Part shown: one piece after another, positions 9,326 through 18,437 of the stretch | How positions within the stretch are numbered: position 1 is the stretch's first letter | How the letters are laid out: each line of letters starts with the position of its first letter | NCBI GenBank assembly: GCA_038230335.1 | Contig: JBBRNL010000001.1 | Coordinates: 62,001-126,000, forward strand | Source: JBBRDU01 sp038230335 | GTDB taxonomy: Bacteria; Verrucomicrobiota; Verrucomicrobiia; Chthoniobacterales; UBA10450 | Length of the DNA: 64,000 bases | Reading direction: 5' to 3' | The notes under the pieces: generated by a model | Told to the model about the DNA's origin: nothing | What the model saw: the letters and a program-made list of their open reading frames with translations, nothing else | Database searches by the model: none | Translations under genes and position numbers: made by a program

Positions 9326-9473
9326 GGCAGTCTATGACGGCCGAATCCGATTACGACAGGTCGAGCGGTCGCCCCCCCCATGTGGAAGTGACGTGATTTG
9401 TGATAGAGGCCTTAGAGGGCCAGAGCATCGATCGCCACCGCAAACGTTTCGGCGGTCATAGACGCCGCTACAG
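9326..9473. repeat. Inverted-repeat-bounded intergenic element
   Basis: The segment is bounded on the left by GGCAGTCTATGACGGCCG and on the right by GGCGGTCATAGACGCCGC, which are inverted copies of one motif (GTCTATGAC plus a GCCG tail). The same unit recurs at 48590-48616 as AGCGGTCATAGACCGCCGCT. This looks like a MITE- or REP-like intergenic element. No ORF is supported inside it. Confidence 0.5.
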
Positions 9474-9474
9474 T

Positions 9475-9858
9475 TTAATCCGCGCTGCGCAGCTCTTTCT
9501 CGAGTTGCGCTTTCCGTTCGTTGAGCGTTTGCAGACGAAGCTGCCAACGGTGCAACTGGATGCTGAGCTGATTGATATAACCGGTGATCTCGGTGCGTTG
9601 CGACTCGTTCTCTTTAACCTGGCGCTTCAGGTCGGCGAGGTGAGCATCCTCCTTGGTGTCGACCGTTGCGCGCATTGGAACCGACGGCACAGGGGTTGGT
9701 TTGCCGCACTTCTGGCAGTCCAACGTCATTCCTTCGGCGGCGGCGTCCACGACGAGGGCCGAGGAACAATGAACACAGGCGAAGGTAATGTCGGGCGGAC
9801 CTGGCGAAATTGGAGGCGCGGCAGTTTCCATTGGTTCAATGTGAAAAGCAGAAGACAT
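9475..9858 (-). CDS. Small zinc-ribbon plus coiled-coil protein
   Basis: This 127-residue protein has a zinc-ribbon signature near residues 26-52: CVHC, then 20 residues, then CQKC, embedded in FACVHCSSALVVDAAAEG. The second half (about 70-125) is a charged helix rich in Gln, Arg, Glu and Leu, predicted to be a coiled coil. There is no signal peptide, so it is probably cytoplasmic. I do not recognise the family. FmdB-like and zinc-ribbon-domain proteins share the first part. An internal ATG nine codons in (METAAPP) is an alternative start. Confidence 0.6.
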   Translation of the reverse strand: MSSAFHIEPMETAAPPISPGPPDITFACVHCSSALVVDAAAEGMTLDCQKCGKPTPVPSVPMRATVDTKEDAHLADLKRQVKENESQRTEITGYINQLSIQLHRWQLRLQTLNERKAQLEKELRSAD

Positions 9859-10125
9859 ACCCCCGGCTTCGCCCGGGCCTCAGTCCGGACATCAAGCATG
9901 GTGCCTATTCATTTTCTCTTACGCTTTAAGGGGTGGAGTTGAAAGTGAAAGAACAGGGTTCAGGAAGCCGTAACACAGTGTCTCGCTTTTAGTCCTAGGA
10001 TAGAGACATATCGTCGCTAACAACAGCGTCGATCATTTATGTAACTATCTGTTAAAGAGGTTCTTATGCCAGACACGATCGATGGAACATGCCCTGCTAA
10101 ACAAAGGCACGGAGGATTTTATCAA

Positions 10126-12087
10126 ATGGCAAAAGTTTTAGGTATCGATCTGGGAACAACCAACTCCTGCATGGCCGTCATGGAGGGTGGAGACCCGGCA
10201 GTTTTGGAAAATAGCGAGGGCGCGAGAACGACGCCTTCAGTCGTCGCATTTACGAAGACCGGTGAGCGCTTAGTGGGCCAAGCCGCCAAACGGCAGGCGG
10301 TGACAAACCCGTCAAACACAATTTTTTCGATCAAGCGTTTCATGGGACGGAAGTTCGATGAAGTCCGCGATGAACAGAGCCGGGTTCCGTACACACTCGT
10401 GAAAGCGGCCAACGGCGACGCGCATGTGCAGGTCGAAGTGAACGGCGAACGCAAAACATTCTCGCCGCAGGAAATTTCGGCGATGATTTTGTCGAAGCTG
10501 AAAGCGGACGCGGAAGCGAAGCTGGGCGAAAAAATTACGCAGGCTGTCATCACGGTGCCGGCCTACTTCAACGACTCACAGCGCAACGCCACGAAAGATG
10601 CGGGTAAGATTGCAGGCCTGGAAGTTCTGCGAATCATCAACGAACCGACCGCGGCCTCGCTCGCCTACGGTCTCGACAAAAAGAAAGACGAGAAGATCGC
10701 GGTCTATGACCTCGGAGGCGGCACTTTCGATATTTCTGTTTTGGAAATAGGCGACGGCGTTTTTGAAGTGAAAGCGACCAACGGTGATACGCACCTGGGC
10801 GGTGACGACTGGGATGCGCGCATCATGGATTGGATCGTGAACGAGTTTAAGAAGGACAGCGGCATCGATCTAACGAAACAGCCTGATGCCATCCAACGCA
10901 TCAAGGAAGAGGCGGAAAAGGCGAAAATCGCGCTCTCGTCGACGCAGGAATTTGAAATCAATCTGCCGTTTGTGACGGCGGATGCGAGTGGGCCAAAGCA
11001 TGTTCAGAAAAAGCTGACGCGAGCCAAGCTTGAGCAGCTTTGTGACGACCTTTTTCAGCGGACGGTTCCGCCGGTGAAAGCCTGTCTGGCCGACGCCAAA
11101 CTTTCGGAAAAAGAGATCAACGAACTGGTTCTGGTCGGTGGCATGACGCGCATGCCGAAAGTGGTCGATATTGCCCGCGGTATTGTGGGTAAGGAGCCGC
11201 ACAAAGGCGTGAACCCGGATGAAGTGGTGGCGATTGGCGCCGGCATCCAAGGCGGCGTGCTTAAGGGCGACGTCAAAGACGTGCTTCTGCTCGATGTGAC
11301 TCCGTTAACGCTGGCGATTGAAACCGCGGGTGGCGTGGCGACGCCCATGATCCCGCGCAATACGACCATCCCGACGCGCAAATCGCAGATCTTCTCGACC
11401 TATAGCGACAATCAGCCTGGGGTGGAGATCAAGGTGTTACAAGGCGAGCGACCGCTCTCCCGCGATAATAAGAATCTTGGCACGTTCCATCTCGACGGAA
11501 TCCCGCCAGCGCCGCGTGGCGTTCCGCAGATCGAAGTGACTTTCGATATCGACGCGAACGGCATTCTGCACGTTTCGGCGAAAGATCTTGGCACGGGCAA
11601 GGAACAGAAAATTTCCATCACCGGCAGCTCGGGTCTCTCCAAGGAAGAAGTGGAAAAGATGCAGCGCGAGGCCGAATCGCACGCCGAGGAAGACAAGAAA
11701 GCCAAGGAAGCGATCGAGATCAAGAACAACGCCGACATGCTGGCTTATCAGAGCGAGAAGCAGTTGAAGGATCTGGGCGACAAAATTCCGGCCGACAAGA
11801 AGAAGCAGGTGGAAGAGGCGATCGCAGCAGTGCGCGATGCCCTCAATCGCAACGACACCGATGCGATCAAAAAGACATACGACGACCTGCAGAACAAATT
11901 CCAAGACGTGAGTGCCGAGCTTTACAAACAAGCTTCGGCGGGGCAGGGTGCGGCCGGCGGTGGTCCTCAGGCAGGGCCCGAAGCGCAATCCCGCCCTGGC
12001 CCGGAACAAGAGGCGGGCAGCCGTGCTGGAAACGGCGATGTCGTCGACGCGGAGTTCGAAGTCGTTGACGAAGATAAGAAGAAGTAA
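10126..12087 (+). CDS. dnaK: Chaperone protein DnaK (Hsp70)
   Basis: This is a 653-residue Hsp70 counted from ATG 10126, which has GGAGG ten bases upstream and gives MAKVLGIDLGTTNSCMAV. An in-frame ATG at 10066 would add a 20-residue extension with no family support. The ATPase domain (about 1-385) shows the phosphate-binding motifs DLGTTNS, VYDLGGGTFDISVLE and VGGMTRMP. The interdomain linker is DVLLLDVTPLTL, and the substrate domain carries EIKVLQGER. The C-terminus is Gly/Gln/Pro-rich and ends EFEVVDEDKKK, the usual acidic tail. groES and groEL follow; dnaJ, grpE and hrcA are not in the window. Confidence 0.97.
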   Translation: MAKVLGIDLGTTNSCMAVMEGGDPAVLENSEGARTTPSVVAFTKTGERLVGQAAKRQAVTNPSNTIFSIKRFMGRKFDEVRDEQSRVPYTLVKAANGDAHVQVEVNGERKTFSPQEISAMILSKLKADAEAKLGEKITQAVITVPAYFNDSQRNATKDAGKIAGLEVLRIINEPTAASLAYGLDKKKDEKIAVYDLGGGTFDISVLEIGDGVFEVKATNGDTHLGGDDWDARIMDWIVNEFKKDSGIDLTKQPDAIQRIKEEAEKAKIALSSTQEFEINLPFVTADASGPKHVQKKLTRAKLEQLCDDLFQRTVPPVKACLADAKLSEKEINELVLVGGMTRMPKVVDIARGIVGKEPHKGVNPDEVVAIGAGIQGGVLKGDVKDVLLLDVTPLTLAIETAGGVATPMIPRNTTIPTRKSQIFSTYSDNQPGVEIKVLQGERPLSRDNKNLGTFHLDGIPPAPRGVPQIEVTFDIDANGILHVSAKDLGTGKEQKISITGSSGLSKEEVEKMQREAESHAEEDKKAKEAIEIKNNADMLAYQSEKQLKDLGDKIPADKKKQVEEAIAAVRDALNRNDTDAIKKTYDDLQNKFQDVSAELYKQASAGQGAAGGGPQAGPEAQSRPGPEQEAGSRAGNGDVVDAEFEVVDEDKKK

Positions 12088-12162
12088 CGCAACAATTTGC
12101 CGACCATCGTTCTTTTACGAGCGGTAGCCGGTTCAACCAAAAAAAGGAAAGAAAAGAAACAT

Positions 12163-12459
12163 ATGGCAGCAGTTAATGTCAGGCCGCTTGGAGACCGGGT
12201 GCTCGTGCAACCGATCGAAGAGACGGAAGTAAAAAAAGGCGGGATCATCATTCCCGATACGGCAAAAGAAAAACCGCAGGAGGGCAAAGTCGTCGCTCTC
12301 GGCACAGGCAAGGTGGACGACAACGGCAAAAAAGTGGAGTTCACCGTGAAGAAAGGCGACAAAGTGCTGATCTCAAAATACGGCGGCACCGAAATCAAGA
12401 TCGACGGCGACAGCTTCCTGATTATGCGCGAGGACGACATTCTCGGCATCCTCGGCTAA
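12163..12459 (+). CDS. groES: Co-chaperonin GroES
   Basis: This 98-residue Hsp10 starts at ATG 12163, preceded by a purine-rich AAAGGAAAGAAAAG ribosome-binding region. A longer in-frame ORF begins at 12097 but its first 22 residues are not family-like. Key motifs are RPLGDRVLVQP at the start, the mobile loop KKGGIIIPDTAKEKPQEG, and the C-terminal DSFLIMREDDILGIL. It caps the GroEL ring. It sits 75 bases after dnaK and 39 bases before groEL, so all three are likely co-transcribed at least in part. Confidence 0.97.
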   Translation: MAAVNVRPLGDRVLVQPIEETEVKKGGIIIPDTAKEKPQEGKVVALGTGKVDDNGKKVEFTVKKGDKVLISKYGGTEIKIDGDSFLIMREDDILGILG

Positions 12460-12498
12460 CGCTCCCTTCAATTCTCAACTTAGAAATTCCAAAACATT

Positions 12499-14145
12499 AT
12501 GGCAGCTAAACAATTACAATTCGATGAAAACGCGCGGCACGCATTGTTGCGCGGCGTCGAGAAACTTGCCCGGGCCGTTAAGGCCACGCTCGGACCGAGC
12601 GGGCGCAATGTCATTCTCGATAAGAAATTCGGTAGTCCCACGATTACGAAAGACGGTGTGACCGTCGCGAAAGAAATCGAGCTCGAAGATCCATATGAAA
12701 ATATGGGCGCGCAGCTTGTTCGCGAAGTCGCTTCCAAGACTTCGGATATCGCCGGGGACGGCACCACCACGGCCACCGTGTTGGCGGAGTCCATCTATAA
12801 AGAGGGACTGCGCAACGTCACGGCTGGGGCCAATCCTACATCCCTGCAACGCGGCATTAATAAAGCTGTTGAAGCAGTCGTGAAGGAGCTGGCGAAAATC
12901 TCCAAGAAAGTTAGTGACCGCACGGAAATCGCGCAGGTTGCGACCGTTTCGGCTAACTGGGATAAGACGATCGGCGAAATCATTGCCGACGCCATGGACA
13001 AAGTGGGCAAGGACGGAACGATCACCGTCGAAGAGGCGAAGTCGATAGAGACAACGCTCGACGTGGTCGAAGGCATGCAGTTCGACAAAGGATATCTTTC
13101 GCCCTACTTCGTGACCAACGCAGAGGCGATGGAAGCCATCCTGGAAAACGCTTACATCCTCATCCACGAGAAGAAAATCTCGAGCTTGAAGGACATGCTT
13201 CCGCTGCTTGAGAAAGTGGCCAAGGCTGGTCGTCCGCTTCTGATTATTGCGGAAGACGTGGAAGGCGAAGCTCTCGCGACTCTGGTCGTGAACAAGCTGC
13301 GCGGCACCTTGCAGGTCGCTGCGGTGAAGGCTCCGGGATTCGGCGATCGTCGCAAGGCGATGCTGGAAGATCTCGCTGTTCTGACCGGCGGCCAGTGCAT
13401 CACCGAAGACCTCGGAATCAAACTTGAAAACGTAAAGCTTGAAGATTTAGGGCGTGCAAAACGCGTCACGATTGACAAGGAGAACACGACGATCGTGGAA
13501 GGCGAAGGCAAGAAGAACGACATTCAGGGTCGGGTCGCGCAGATTCGCCGCCAGATTGAAGAGACCACGAGCGATTACGATCGCGAGAAGCTGCAGGAAC
13601 GCCTGGCCAAGCTGGCCGGCGGTGTGGCTGTGGTGAACGTTGGCGCAGCCACCGAGACCGAGATGAAAGAGAAGAAGGCGCGCGTGGAAGACGCGTTGCA
13701 TGCGACTCGCGCAGCGGTTGAGGAAGGCATCGTCCCCGGTGGCGGTGTAGCCTTGATCCGTGCGCAGAAAGCACTCGATAACATGAAGGATCTCGAAGGC
13801 GACGAAGCCGTCGGTGTCCAGATTGTGCGTCGTGCCATCGAAGAGCCTCTCCGGACCCTCGCGGATAACGCGGGGCAGGAAGGTGCGCTCATCGTGCAGG
13901 AAGTGAAAAAGCGCAAAGGCAACGAAGGCTACAACGTGGTGACCGGCGAATACGTCGACCTCGTGAAGGCCGGAGTAGTCGATCCGACCAAGGTGACACG
14001 CAGTGCGTTGCAAAACGCCGCGTCCATCTCAGGCCTGTTGCTCACGACCGAAGCCATCATCACTGAGCTTCCGGAAAAGGATAAGACTCCTGCGATGCCA
14101 GGTGGCGGCGGCGGGATGGGTGGCATGGGCGGCATGGATTACTAA
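12499..14145 (+). CDS. groEL: Chaperonin GroEL (Hsp60)
   Basis: This 548-residue chaperonin contains the ATP-binding motifs GPSGRNVILDKKFG and GDGTTTATVLA, the apical-domain stretch RPLLIIAEDVEGEAL, the AAVEEGIVPGGG signature and a C-terminal GGMGGMGGMDY tail that lines the folding chamber. It forms the double-ring folding machine with GroES. A strong terminator lies just downstream (14170-14206). No CIRCE operator was found upstream of groES or dnaK. Confidence 0.98.
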   Translation: MAAKQLQFDENARHALLRGVEKLARAVKATLGPSGRNVILDKKFGSPTITKDGVTVAKEIELEDPYENMGAQLVREVASKTSDIAGDGTTTATVLAESIYKEGLRNVTAGANPTSLQRGINKAVEAVVKELAKISKKVSDRTEIAQVATVSANWDKTIGEIIADAMDKVGKDGTITVEEAKSIETTLDVVEGMQFDKGYLSPYFVTNAEAMEAILENAYILIHEKKISSLKDMLPLLEKVAKAGRPLLIIAEDVEGEALATLVVNKLRGTLQVAAVKAPGFGDRRKAMLEDLAVLTGGQCITEDLGIKLENVKLEDLGRAKRVTIDKENTTIVEGEGKKNDIQGRVAQIRRQIEETTSDYDREKLQERLAKLAGGVAVVNVGAATETEMKEKKARVEDALHATRAAVEEGIVPGGGVALIRAQKALDNMKDLEGDEAVGVQIVRRAIEEPLRTLADNAGQEGALIVQEVKKRKGNEGYNVVTGEYVDLVKAGVVDPTKVTRSALQNAASISGLLLTTEAIITELPEKDKTPAMPGGGGGMGGMGGMDY

Positions 14146-14568
14146 ACCGACTCACCTAAACAATTAACGAACAGCCGGGCTCGCAAGGGTCCGGCTGTTT
14201 TGTTTTCGGCGGGGAGATGTAGACAGTCGGTTGGCCTCTGCAATCCTTCAATATCCGCGAGATCCTGCGGTCGACCGACGGCGCGCGAGAGTTTAGTAAG
14301 GCGAGAAAGTCTCTCAAGTCGCTGTTCAGGCGCAAGCTTCAGCAACTCAACCAGTATGGCAATGGTTCGATCCCGCTCAGCCTCCTGCAAAAGTCGCGAT
14401 CGGCGTTCTCTGCCTCGGTGCGGGTGCGAAATTTCCCGGACGGTTTCTGCACGAAAAATTACAACGCCCGACGTAGATTTTTTGAGGAATTTTCTCGCGA
14501 TCTCCGGCCGCTGGGTTTCAAAAATTGTGCTTCTGTTTCCGTTACCCCCGGACATACCCTGACAGGAG
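14146..14568. other. Gap between groEL and gdhA; possible gene remnant
   Basis: After the terminator this 423-base stretch has no convincing gene. The minus strand is open from about 14582 to 14142. Part of it reads like a decayed protein, with ILVELLKLAPEQRLERLSRL followed by VGRPQDLADIEGL, the latter resembling the end of some nucleotidyltransferase-type proteins. The frame runs through the groEL terminator and overlaps the gdhA start, so an intact gene is unlikely. The gdhA promoter should also be here; no clear -35/-10 pair was identified. Confidence 0.3.
14170..14206 (+). terminator. Rho-independent terminator after groEL
   Basis: The inverted arms AACAGCCGG (14170-14178) and CCGGCTGTT (14191-14199) enclose a 12-base loop and are followed by TTTTGTTTT. 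The hairpin starts 25 bases after the groEL stop and closes the chaperone operon. Confidence 0.9.
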
Positions 14569-15939
14569 ATGGCGCTCAACAAGGATTACGTGTCGGGATT
14601 AATGGCCGAGGTGAAGGCCAAGAACCCGGCCGAGCCGGAATTCCATCAGGCTGTGCAGGAGGTGGTCGAGTCGTTGGCTCTCGTGCTCGAGCGTCACCCC
14701 GAATATAGGCAACACAAGATTCTGGAGCGCATCATCGAGCCGGAGCGGGTCATCATGTTCCGTGTGCCGTGGCGTGATGATGCCGGCACGCTTCATGTGA
14801 ACCGCGGATTCCGGGTGCAGATGAACAGCGCCATCGGCCCGTACAAAGGCGGGTTGCGGTTTCACCCGACGGTCAACCTGGGCGTTCTGAAATTCCTTGC
14901 CTTCGAACAGGTGTTCAAAAACGCGCTCACGACTCTTCCGATGGGTGGCGCCAAGGGTGGGGCTGACTTCGACCCAAAAGGAAAGAGCGACATGGAAGTG
15001 ATGCGTTTCTGTCAGGCCCTGATGTCGGAGTTGTTTCGGCACATCGGACCGGACACGGATGTTCCGGCGGGTGATATCGGCGTAGGCGCGCGTGAGATCG
15101 GTTTCCTGTTCGGAATGTACAAGAGACTGCGCAACGAGTTCACCGGGGTCATGACGGGCAAGGGCCTCACTTGGGGTGGCTCCGTGATTCGTCCGGAGGC
15201 GACCGGCTATGGCGCCGTTTATTTCGCGGCGGAGATGCTGAAGACGCGGAAGGAAGAACTGACGGGCAAGGTCTGCCTCGTTTCCGGGAGCGGCAACGTA
15301 GCCCAGTACACGATTGAGAAGCTCATCACGTTGGGAGCGCGACCGGTGACCGTTTCGGATTCAAGCGGATATATCTATGATGAGAGTGGGATTACACGGG
15401 AAAAGCTGACCTTCATCATGGAACTGAAAAACCTTCGACGCGGCCGCATATCGGAATATGCGGATAAGTTTCAGGGCGCGACCTACACCCAGTTGGATCC
15501 GGCGCTCGATCATAATCCACTTTGGGATCACAAGGCGCAATGCGCCTTTCCCAGCGCGACCCAGAACGAGCTGAACGGAAAGGATGCCGCCAACCTGGTG
15601 CGGAACGGGGTTTATGTGGTGTCGGAAGGGGCGAACATGCCGACCACGATTGAGGGGATCCATCAGTTCCTCGAAGCCAAAATCCTCTTTGGCCCTGGCA
15701 AAGCGGCGAACGCCGGTGGTGTTGCGACGTCCGGTTTGGAGATGGCGCAGAACAGCATGCGCATCTCCTGGACGCGCGAGGAAGTGGATAACCGTCTCTA
15801 TAATATCATGAAGACAATCCACGAAGTCTGCCATCGCACGGCCGAGAAATACGGGACGCCCGGCAATTACGTGAACGGGGCCAACATTGCCGGGTTCCTT
15901 AAAGTGGCGAATGCCATGATGGACCAGGGTCTGGTTTGA
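14569..15939 (+). CDS. gdhA: NADP-type glutamate dehydrogenase
   Basis: This 456-residue hexameric-type glutamate dehydrogenase converts 2-oxoglutarate and ammonia to glutamate. Visible motifs are the substrate-binding FRVQMNSAIGPYKGGLRFHP, the catalytic-lysine region LPMGGAKGGADFDPKGKS, PAGDIGVGAREIGFLFG, and the nucleotide-binding VSGSGNVAQYTIEKL. Length and layout match the E. coli GdhA subfamily (447 aa), which is usually NADPH-specific. The upstream sequence ACAGGAGATG places AGGAG very close to the ATG. It is a single gene after the chaperone terminator. Confidence 0.96.
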   Translation: MALNKDYVSGLMAEVKAKNPAEPEFHQAVQEVVESLALVLERHPEYRQHKILERIIEPERVIMFRVPWRDDAGTLHVNRGFRVQMNSAIGPYKGGLRFHPTVNLGVLKFLAFEQVFKNALTTLPMGGAKGGADFDPKGKSDMEVMRFCQALMSELFRHIGPDTDVPAGDIGVGAREIGFLFGMYKRLRNEFTGVMTGKGLTWGGSVIRPEATGYGAVYFAAEMLKTRKEELTGKVCLVSGSGNVAQYTIEKLITLGARPVTVSDSSGYIYDESGITREKLTFIMELKNLRRGRISEYADKFQGATYTQLDPALDHNPLWDHKAQCAFPSATQNELNGKDAANLVRNGVYVVSEGANMPTTIEGIHQFLEAKILFGPGKAANAGGVATSGLEMAQNSMRISWTREEVDNRLYNIMKTIHEVCHRTAEKYGTPGNYVNGANIAGFLKVANAMMDQGLV

Positions 15940-16094
15940 GAGCGCCCGCGCGCCGTCGCCAATTCAGTTTGGCGTATTCGCTGGACAGCGCTTTGTCGTT
16001 AGCGCCAAGGTTGTATTAGAAGGGCAGAGATGATGGAACAGATCCGCAGACATGAGCACCACCGCGCGGTGATATTTCTCGCGCATTTCGTGTT

Positions 16095-17009
16095 ATGAAG
16101 CCGAGTTTTGGGTTTGCCATCCCGTGCTTTAACGAAGCGCAAAACCTGTCCGATTTACTCCCCATCCTGGATCGCATTAAAATCGGCGACCAGACGGCGC
16201 GGCAATTCGCGGTGGTGAGCGATGCCTCACGCGATGGAACGGACGAGATCGTGCTGGAGTTTGCGCAGAACACAGTCACACCTGTCGAATTGATGGCGAA
16301 CGAGAAACGTCTCGGAAAAGCACGGGCGGTCAACCGCTGCATCCGTGCCTTGCGTGACGTCGACGTGATCGTTCTCGTGTCCGCAGACGTGCGACCGCAG
16401 GCAGACTGCATCCGGCGTCTGGTGGAGGCCTTTGCCGACGACTCGGTCGGCGTGGCTGGGGGCCGGGTTGTTCCATTCGGGGCCGAGGGCAACTCCGCCT
16501 TCGAAATTACGCGCCTGCTCTGGAATTTGCATCATGTCATCGCGACCAGATTTCCCAAAACGACCGAGATTACTGCATTCCGGAATGTGATCGATCATAT
16601 CGATGAAACCTCCCTGGTTGACGAAGCGGAGTTGGAGGCGCGGCTCAACGAAAAAGGGCTGGTCACGCGTTACATTCCAGAAGCTCTCATCTTTAGCCCG
16701 AGTCCACTTCGCCTGGCTGATTATTTCAAACGGCGTTCCGCCATTACATTGGGATATCTGCGCCTGCGGCGAAACCATCGACATTTCGTGGCAACGCAGA
16801 GCATGAGGGAGCGAGTGCGAGCCCTTCGTGAAGTGGGTCGCAATTCTCGCATCAGCGGAGGAACGATCATGCTCGCGATTCTTATGGAGACGTTGGTTTT
16901 GGGATGGGCCCGGGTTCAGTTTGCCGTGGGCTTCGGGAAGAGCGGCATCTGGGCCCGTTCCGAATCGACGAAGCGCCCGCCTGCCCGGGAGCAACTCGTG
17001 CCGCTCTAA
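16095..17009 (+). CDS. Family 2 glycosyltransferase
   Basis: This 304-residue protein has a GT-A fold N-terminal half. It starts FGFAIPCFNEAQNLSDLL and continues with VVSDASRDGTDEIV, KRLGKARAVNRCI and the metal-binding region VIVLVSADVRPQ, then GVAGGRVVP. These are standard GT2 motifs, although the acidic motif reads SAD rather than DxD. A weakly hydrophobic C-terminal segment (about 258-275) may associate with the membrane. It probably transfers a sugar in exopolysaccharide or surface glycan synthesis. No linked glycan genes are nearby, so the substrate cannot be inferred. Confidence 0.85.
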   Translation: MKPSFGFAIPCFNEAQNLSDLLPILDRIKIGDQTARQFAVVSDASRDGTDEIVLEFAQNTVTPVELMANEKRLGKARAVNRCIRALRDVDVIVLVSADVRPQADCIRRLVEAFADDSVGVAGGRVVPFGAEGNSAFEITRLLWNLHHVIATRFPKTTEITAFRNVIDHIDETSLVDEAELEARLNEKGLVTRYIPEALIFSPSPLRLADYFKRRSAITLGYLRLRRNHRHFVATQSMRERVRALREVGRNSRISGGTIMLAILMETLVLGWARVQFAVGFGKSGIWARSESTKRPPAREQLVPL

Positions 17010-17070
17010 TGCTGCGGGCCGCGGTTTCGCATTTGGCTTCCACAGAACCCCGCTGTAGCGTCGCCACCTT

Positions 17071-17580
17071 ATGCGTTACGTAATACCCTTTCTCCTGATT
17101 CTGGCCTGCACCCCCATGGCGCAAGCGGCCGCACCGTCTGATGCGTCGATTAACGAGTTGATGCGCGCCATGCAGTTGGAGACGCTCCTCAATCAGGCTC
17201 TGACACAAATGAATGAAGGAATGGCCAAGGGAATGGAGCAAGGCCTGCAGAAATCAATTCAGGGCAAGGAGCTGACCGCTCCGCAAAAAGCCGCGGTCGA
17301 AAAATTCCGCAAAAAGGTCGACCAGACCGTCAAAGAGGAGCTTGCCTTCAGCAAAGTACAGGACATCTACCTGCAATCGTACCGGGAAACTTTCTCACAA
17401 GAAGAGGTCAATGCGATTACCGCGTTCTACAAATCGCCCGCCGGTAAAGCGATCACGGAAAAGTATCCGGCGGCGATGCAGAAGGCGAACAGCCTCATGC
17501 AGGAGCGGATTAGTCCGCTCACGACGAAACTCCAGGCGATGCTGGACGCATTCGTGCGCGAATTGGCCACCACGAAATAG
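17071..17580 (+). CDS. Secreted DUF2059-type protein
   Basis: This 169-residue protein has a signal peptide (residues 1-20, ending AQAA). The mature helical part ends with the DUF2059 hallmark, a block like YRETFSQEEVNAITAFYKSP followed by GKAITEKYPA. DUF2059 proteins are periplasmic or exported and their biochemical role is unknown. The gene starts 61 bases after the glycosyltransferase on the same strand, so the two may share a transcript. Conserved TPR-like helices are absent. Confidence 0.8.
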   Translation: MRYVIPFLLILACTPMAQAAAPSDASINELMRAMQLETLLNQALTQMNEGMAKGMEQGLQKSIQGKELTAPQKAAVEKFRKKVDQTVKEELAFSKVQDIYLQSYRETFSQEEVNAITAFYKSPAGKAITEKYPAAMQKANSLMQERISPLTTKLQAMLDAFVRELATTK

Positions 17581-17611
17581 GCTCGTCCGCGCCGATCCAT
17601 GCTGTGATGGC

Positions 17612-17722
17612 ATGAGCACTTATCCGAAGAGTCCGACCGAGATGGTGGGCGGACTCAGATATTTCGGACGGATGCTCGATAAAATCCGGCTGCACGCCCC
17701 CTCGGAGGAATGCGCAGAGTAA
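17612..17722 (+). pseudogene. Truncated DUF5069-like gene (36 codons left)
   Basis: A short frame from ATG 17612 encodes 36 residues beginning MSTYPKSPTEMVGGLRYFGR, followed by MLDKIRLH. This matches, from family knowledge, the N-terminus of DUF5069 proteins, which normally continue for more than 100 further residues starting around ...LHAAGKLP.DYH. Here the frame diverges after IRLHA and stops at 17720-17722. No continuation is apparent in the other frames before the next gene at 17821. It looks like a broken gene remnant, although a translated short peptide cannot be excluded. Confidence 0.55.
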
Positions 17723-17820
17723 ATCGTCTGCCAGGAGATGACAGGGAGGCCGAAGGCTGATTTTTCCGGATTTTTGTCCGGCGCGCCACGCGAATTGATT
17801 TTGCTTCGGCCGGGAGTTCG

Positions 17821-18369
17821 ATGAATAACGGCCACGTCATGAAAGCCCTCGTTTTACTTCTCCTGCCCGCCATGATCGCCTTGGCGCAATCACCCATTCC
17901 GTCGACAGGCGCTGCCAGTGGGACGCTCGCTTCGGCCACCGCCTGCGCGGCGCCCGAATTTCGTCAGTTCGATTTTTGGATGGGAAAATGGCTGGTGAAA
18001 AATCGCGAAGGAAAACAGGTTGGCACGAACGAACTGACGAGAATATCAGGGGGTTGCGCGATGCTCGAATCCTGGAAAGGAAGTAGCGGAATCACTGGCA
18101 CCAGTGTGACCTATTTCGATTTGTTGGACAAGAAGTGGCATCAGGATTGGGTAGGGAGCGATGGTCAAATTCTGCACTTGGGCGGAGGACTTCTGAACGG
18201 TGTGATCGTCCTGACCGGGGCAGATCAAGGACCGCAAGCTCGAACAATCAATCGGGTGACATGGACGCCCCTGCCGCCAGACAAGGTAAAACAAGAGTGG
18301 ATGACCTCCAAAGACGGTGGCCAGACATGGAATACGGAGTTTCTCGGTTTCTACGAACGGCAGCCGTGA
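17821..18369 (+). CDS. Secreted DUF1579-like protein
   Basis: This 182-residue protein has a signal peptide (hydrophobic VLLLLPAMIALAQS near residues 9-22). A start at the second ATG, 17839, is equally plausible. The mature part opens with the pattern EFRQFDFWMGKWLVKN and contains NRVTWTPLPPDKVKQEW and WNTEFLGFYER. This fits the lipocalin-like beta-barrel proteins annotated as DUF1579 or DUF1579-like, for which no function is established. It is flanked by unrelated small exported proteins on the same strand. Confidence 0.7.
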   Translation: MNNGHVMKALVLLLLPAMIALAQSPIPSTGAASGTLASATACAAPEFRQFDFWMGKWLVKNREGKQVGTNELTRISGGCAMLESWKGSSGITGTSVTYFDLLDKKWHQDWVGSDGQILHLGGGLLNGVIVLTGADQGPQARTINRVTWTPLPPDKVKQEWMTSKDGGQTWNTEFLGFYERQP

Positions 18370-18437
18370 AAGACGCCCGAATTGATCTGTAGGTCAGACT
18401 CGCCAGCGCGACGTTGCTCAGTTAGCCTGCGTTTCCT

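Noticed and set aside
9859..10125. CIRCE or sigma-32 promoter before dnaK
   Set aside because: No TTAGCACTC-N9-GAGTGCTAA and no good CTTGAA/CCCCAT pair; only the shared 12-base motif was noted.
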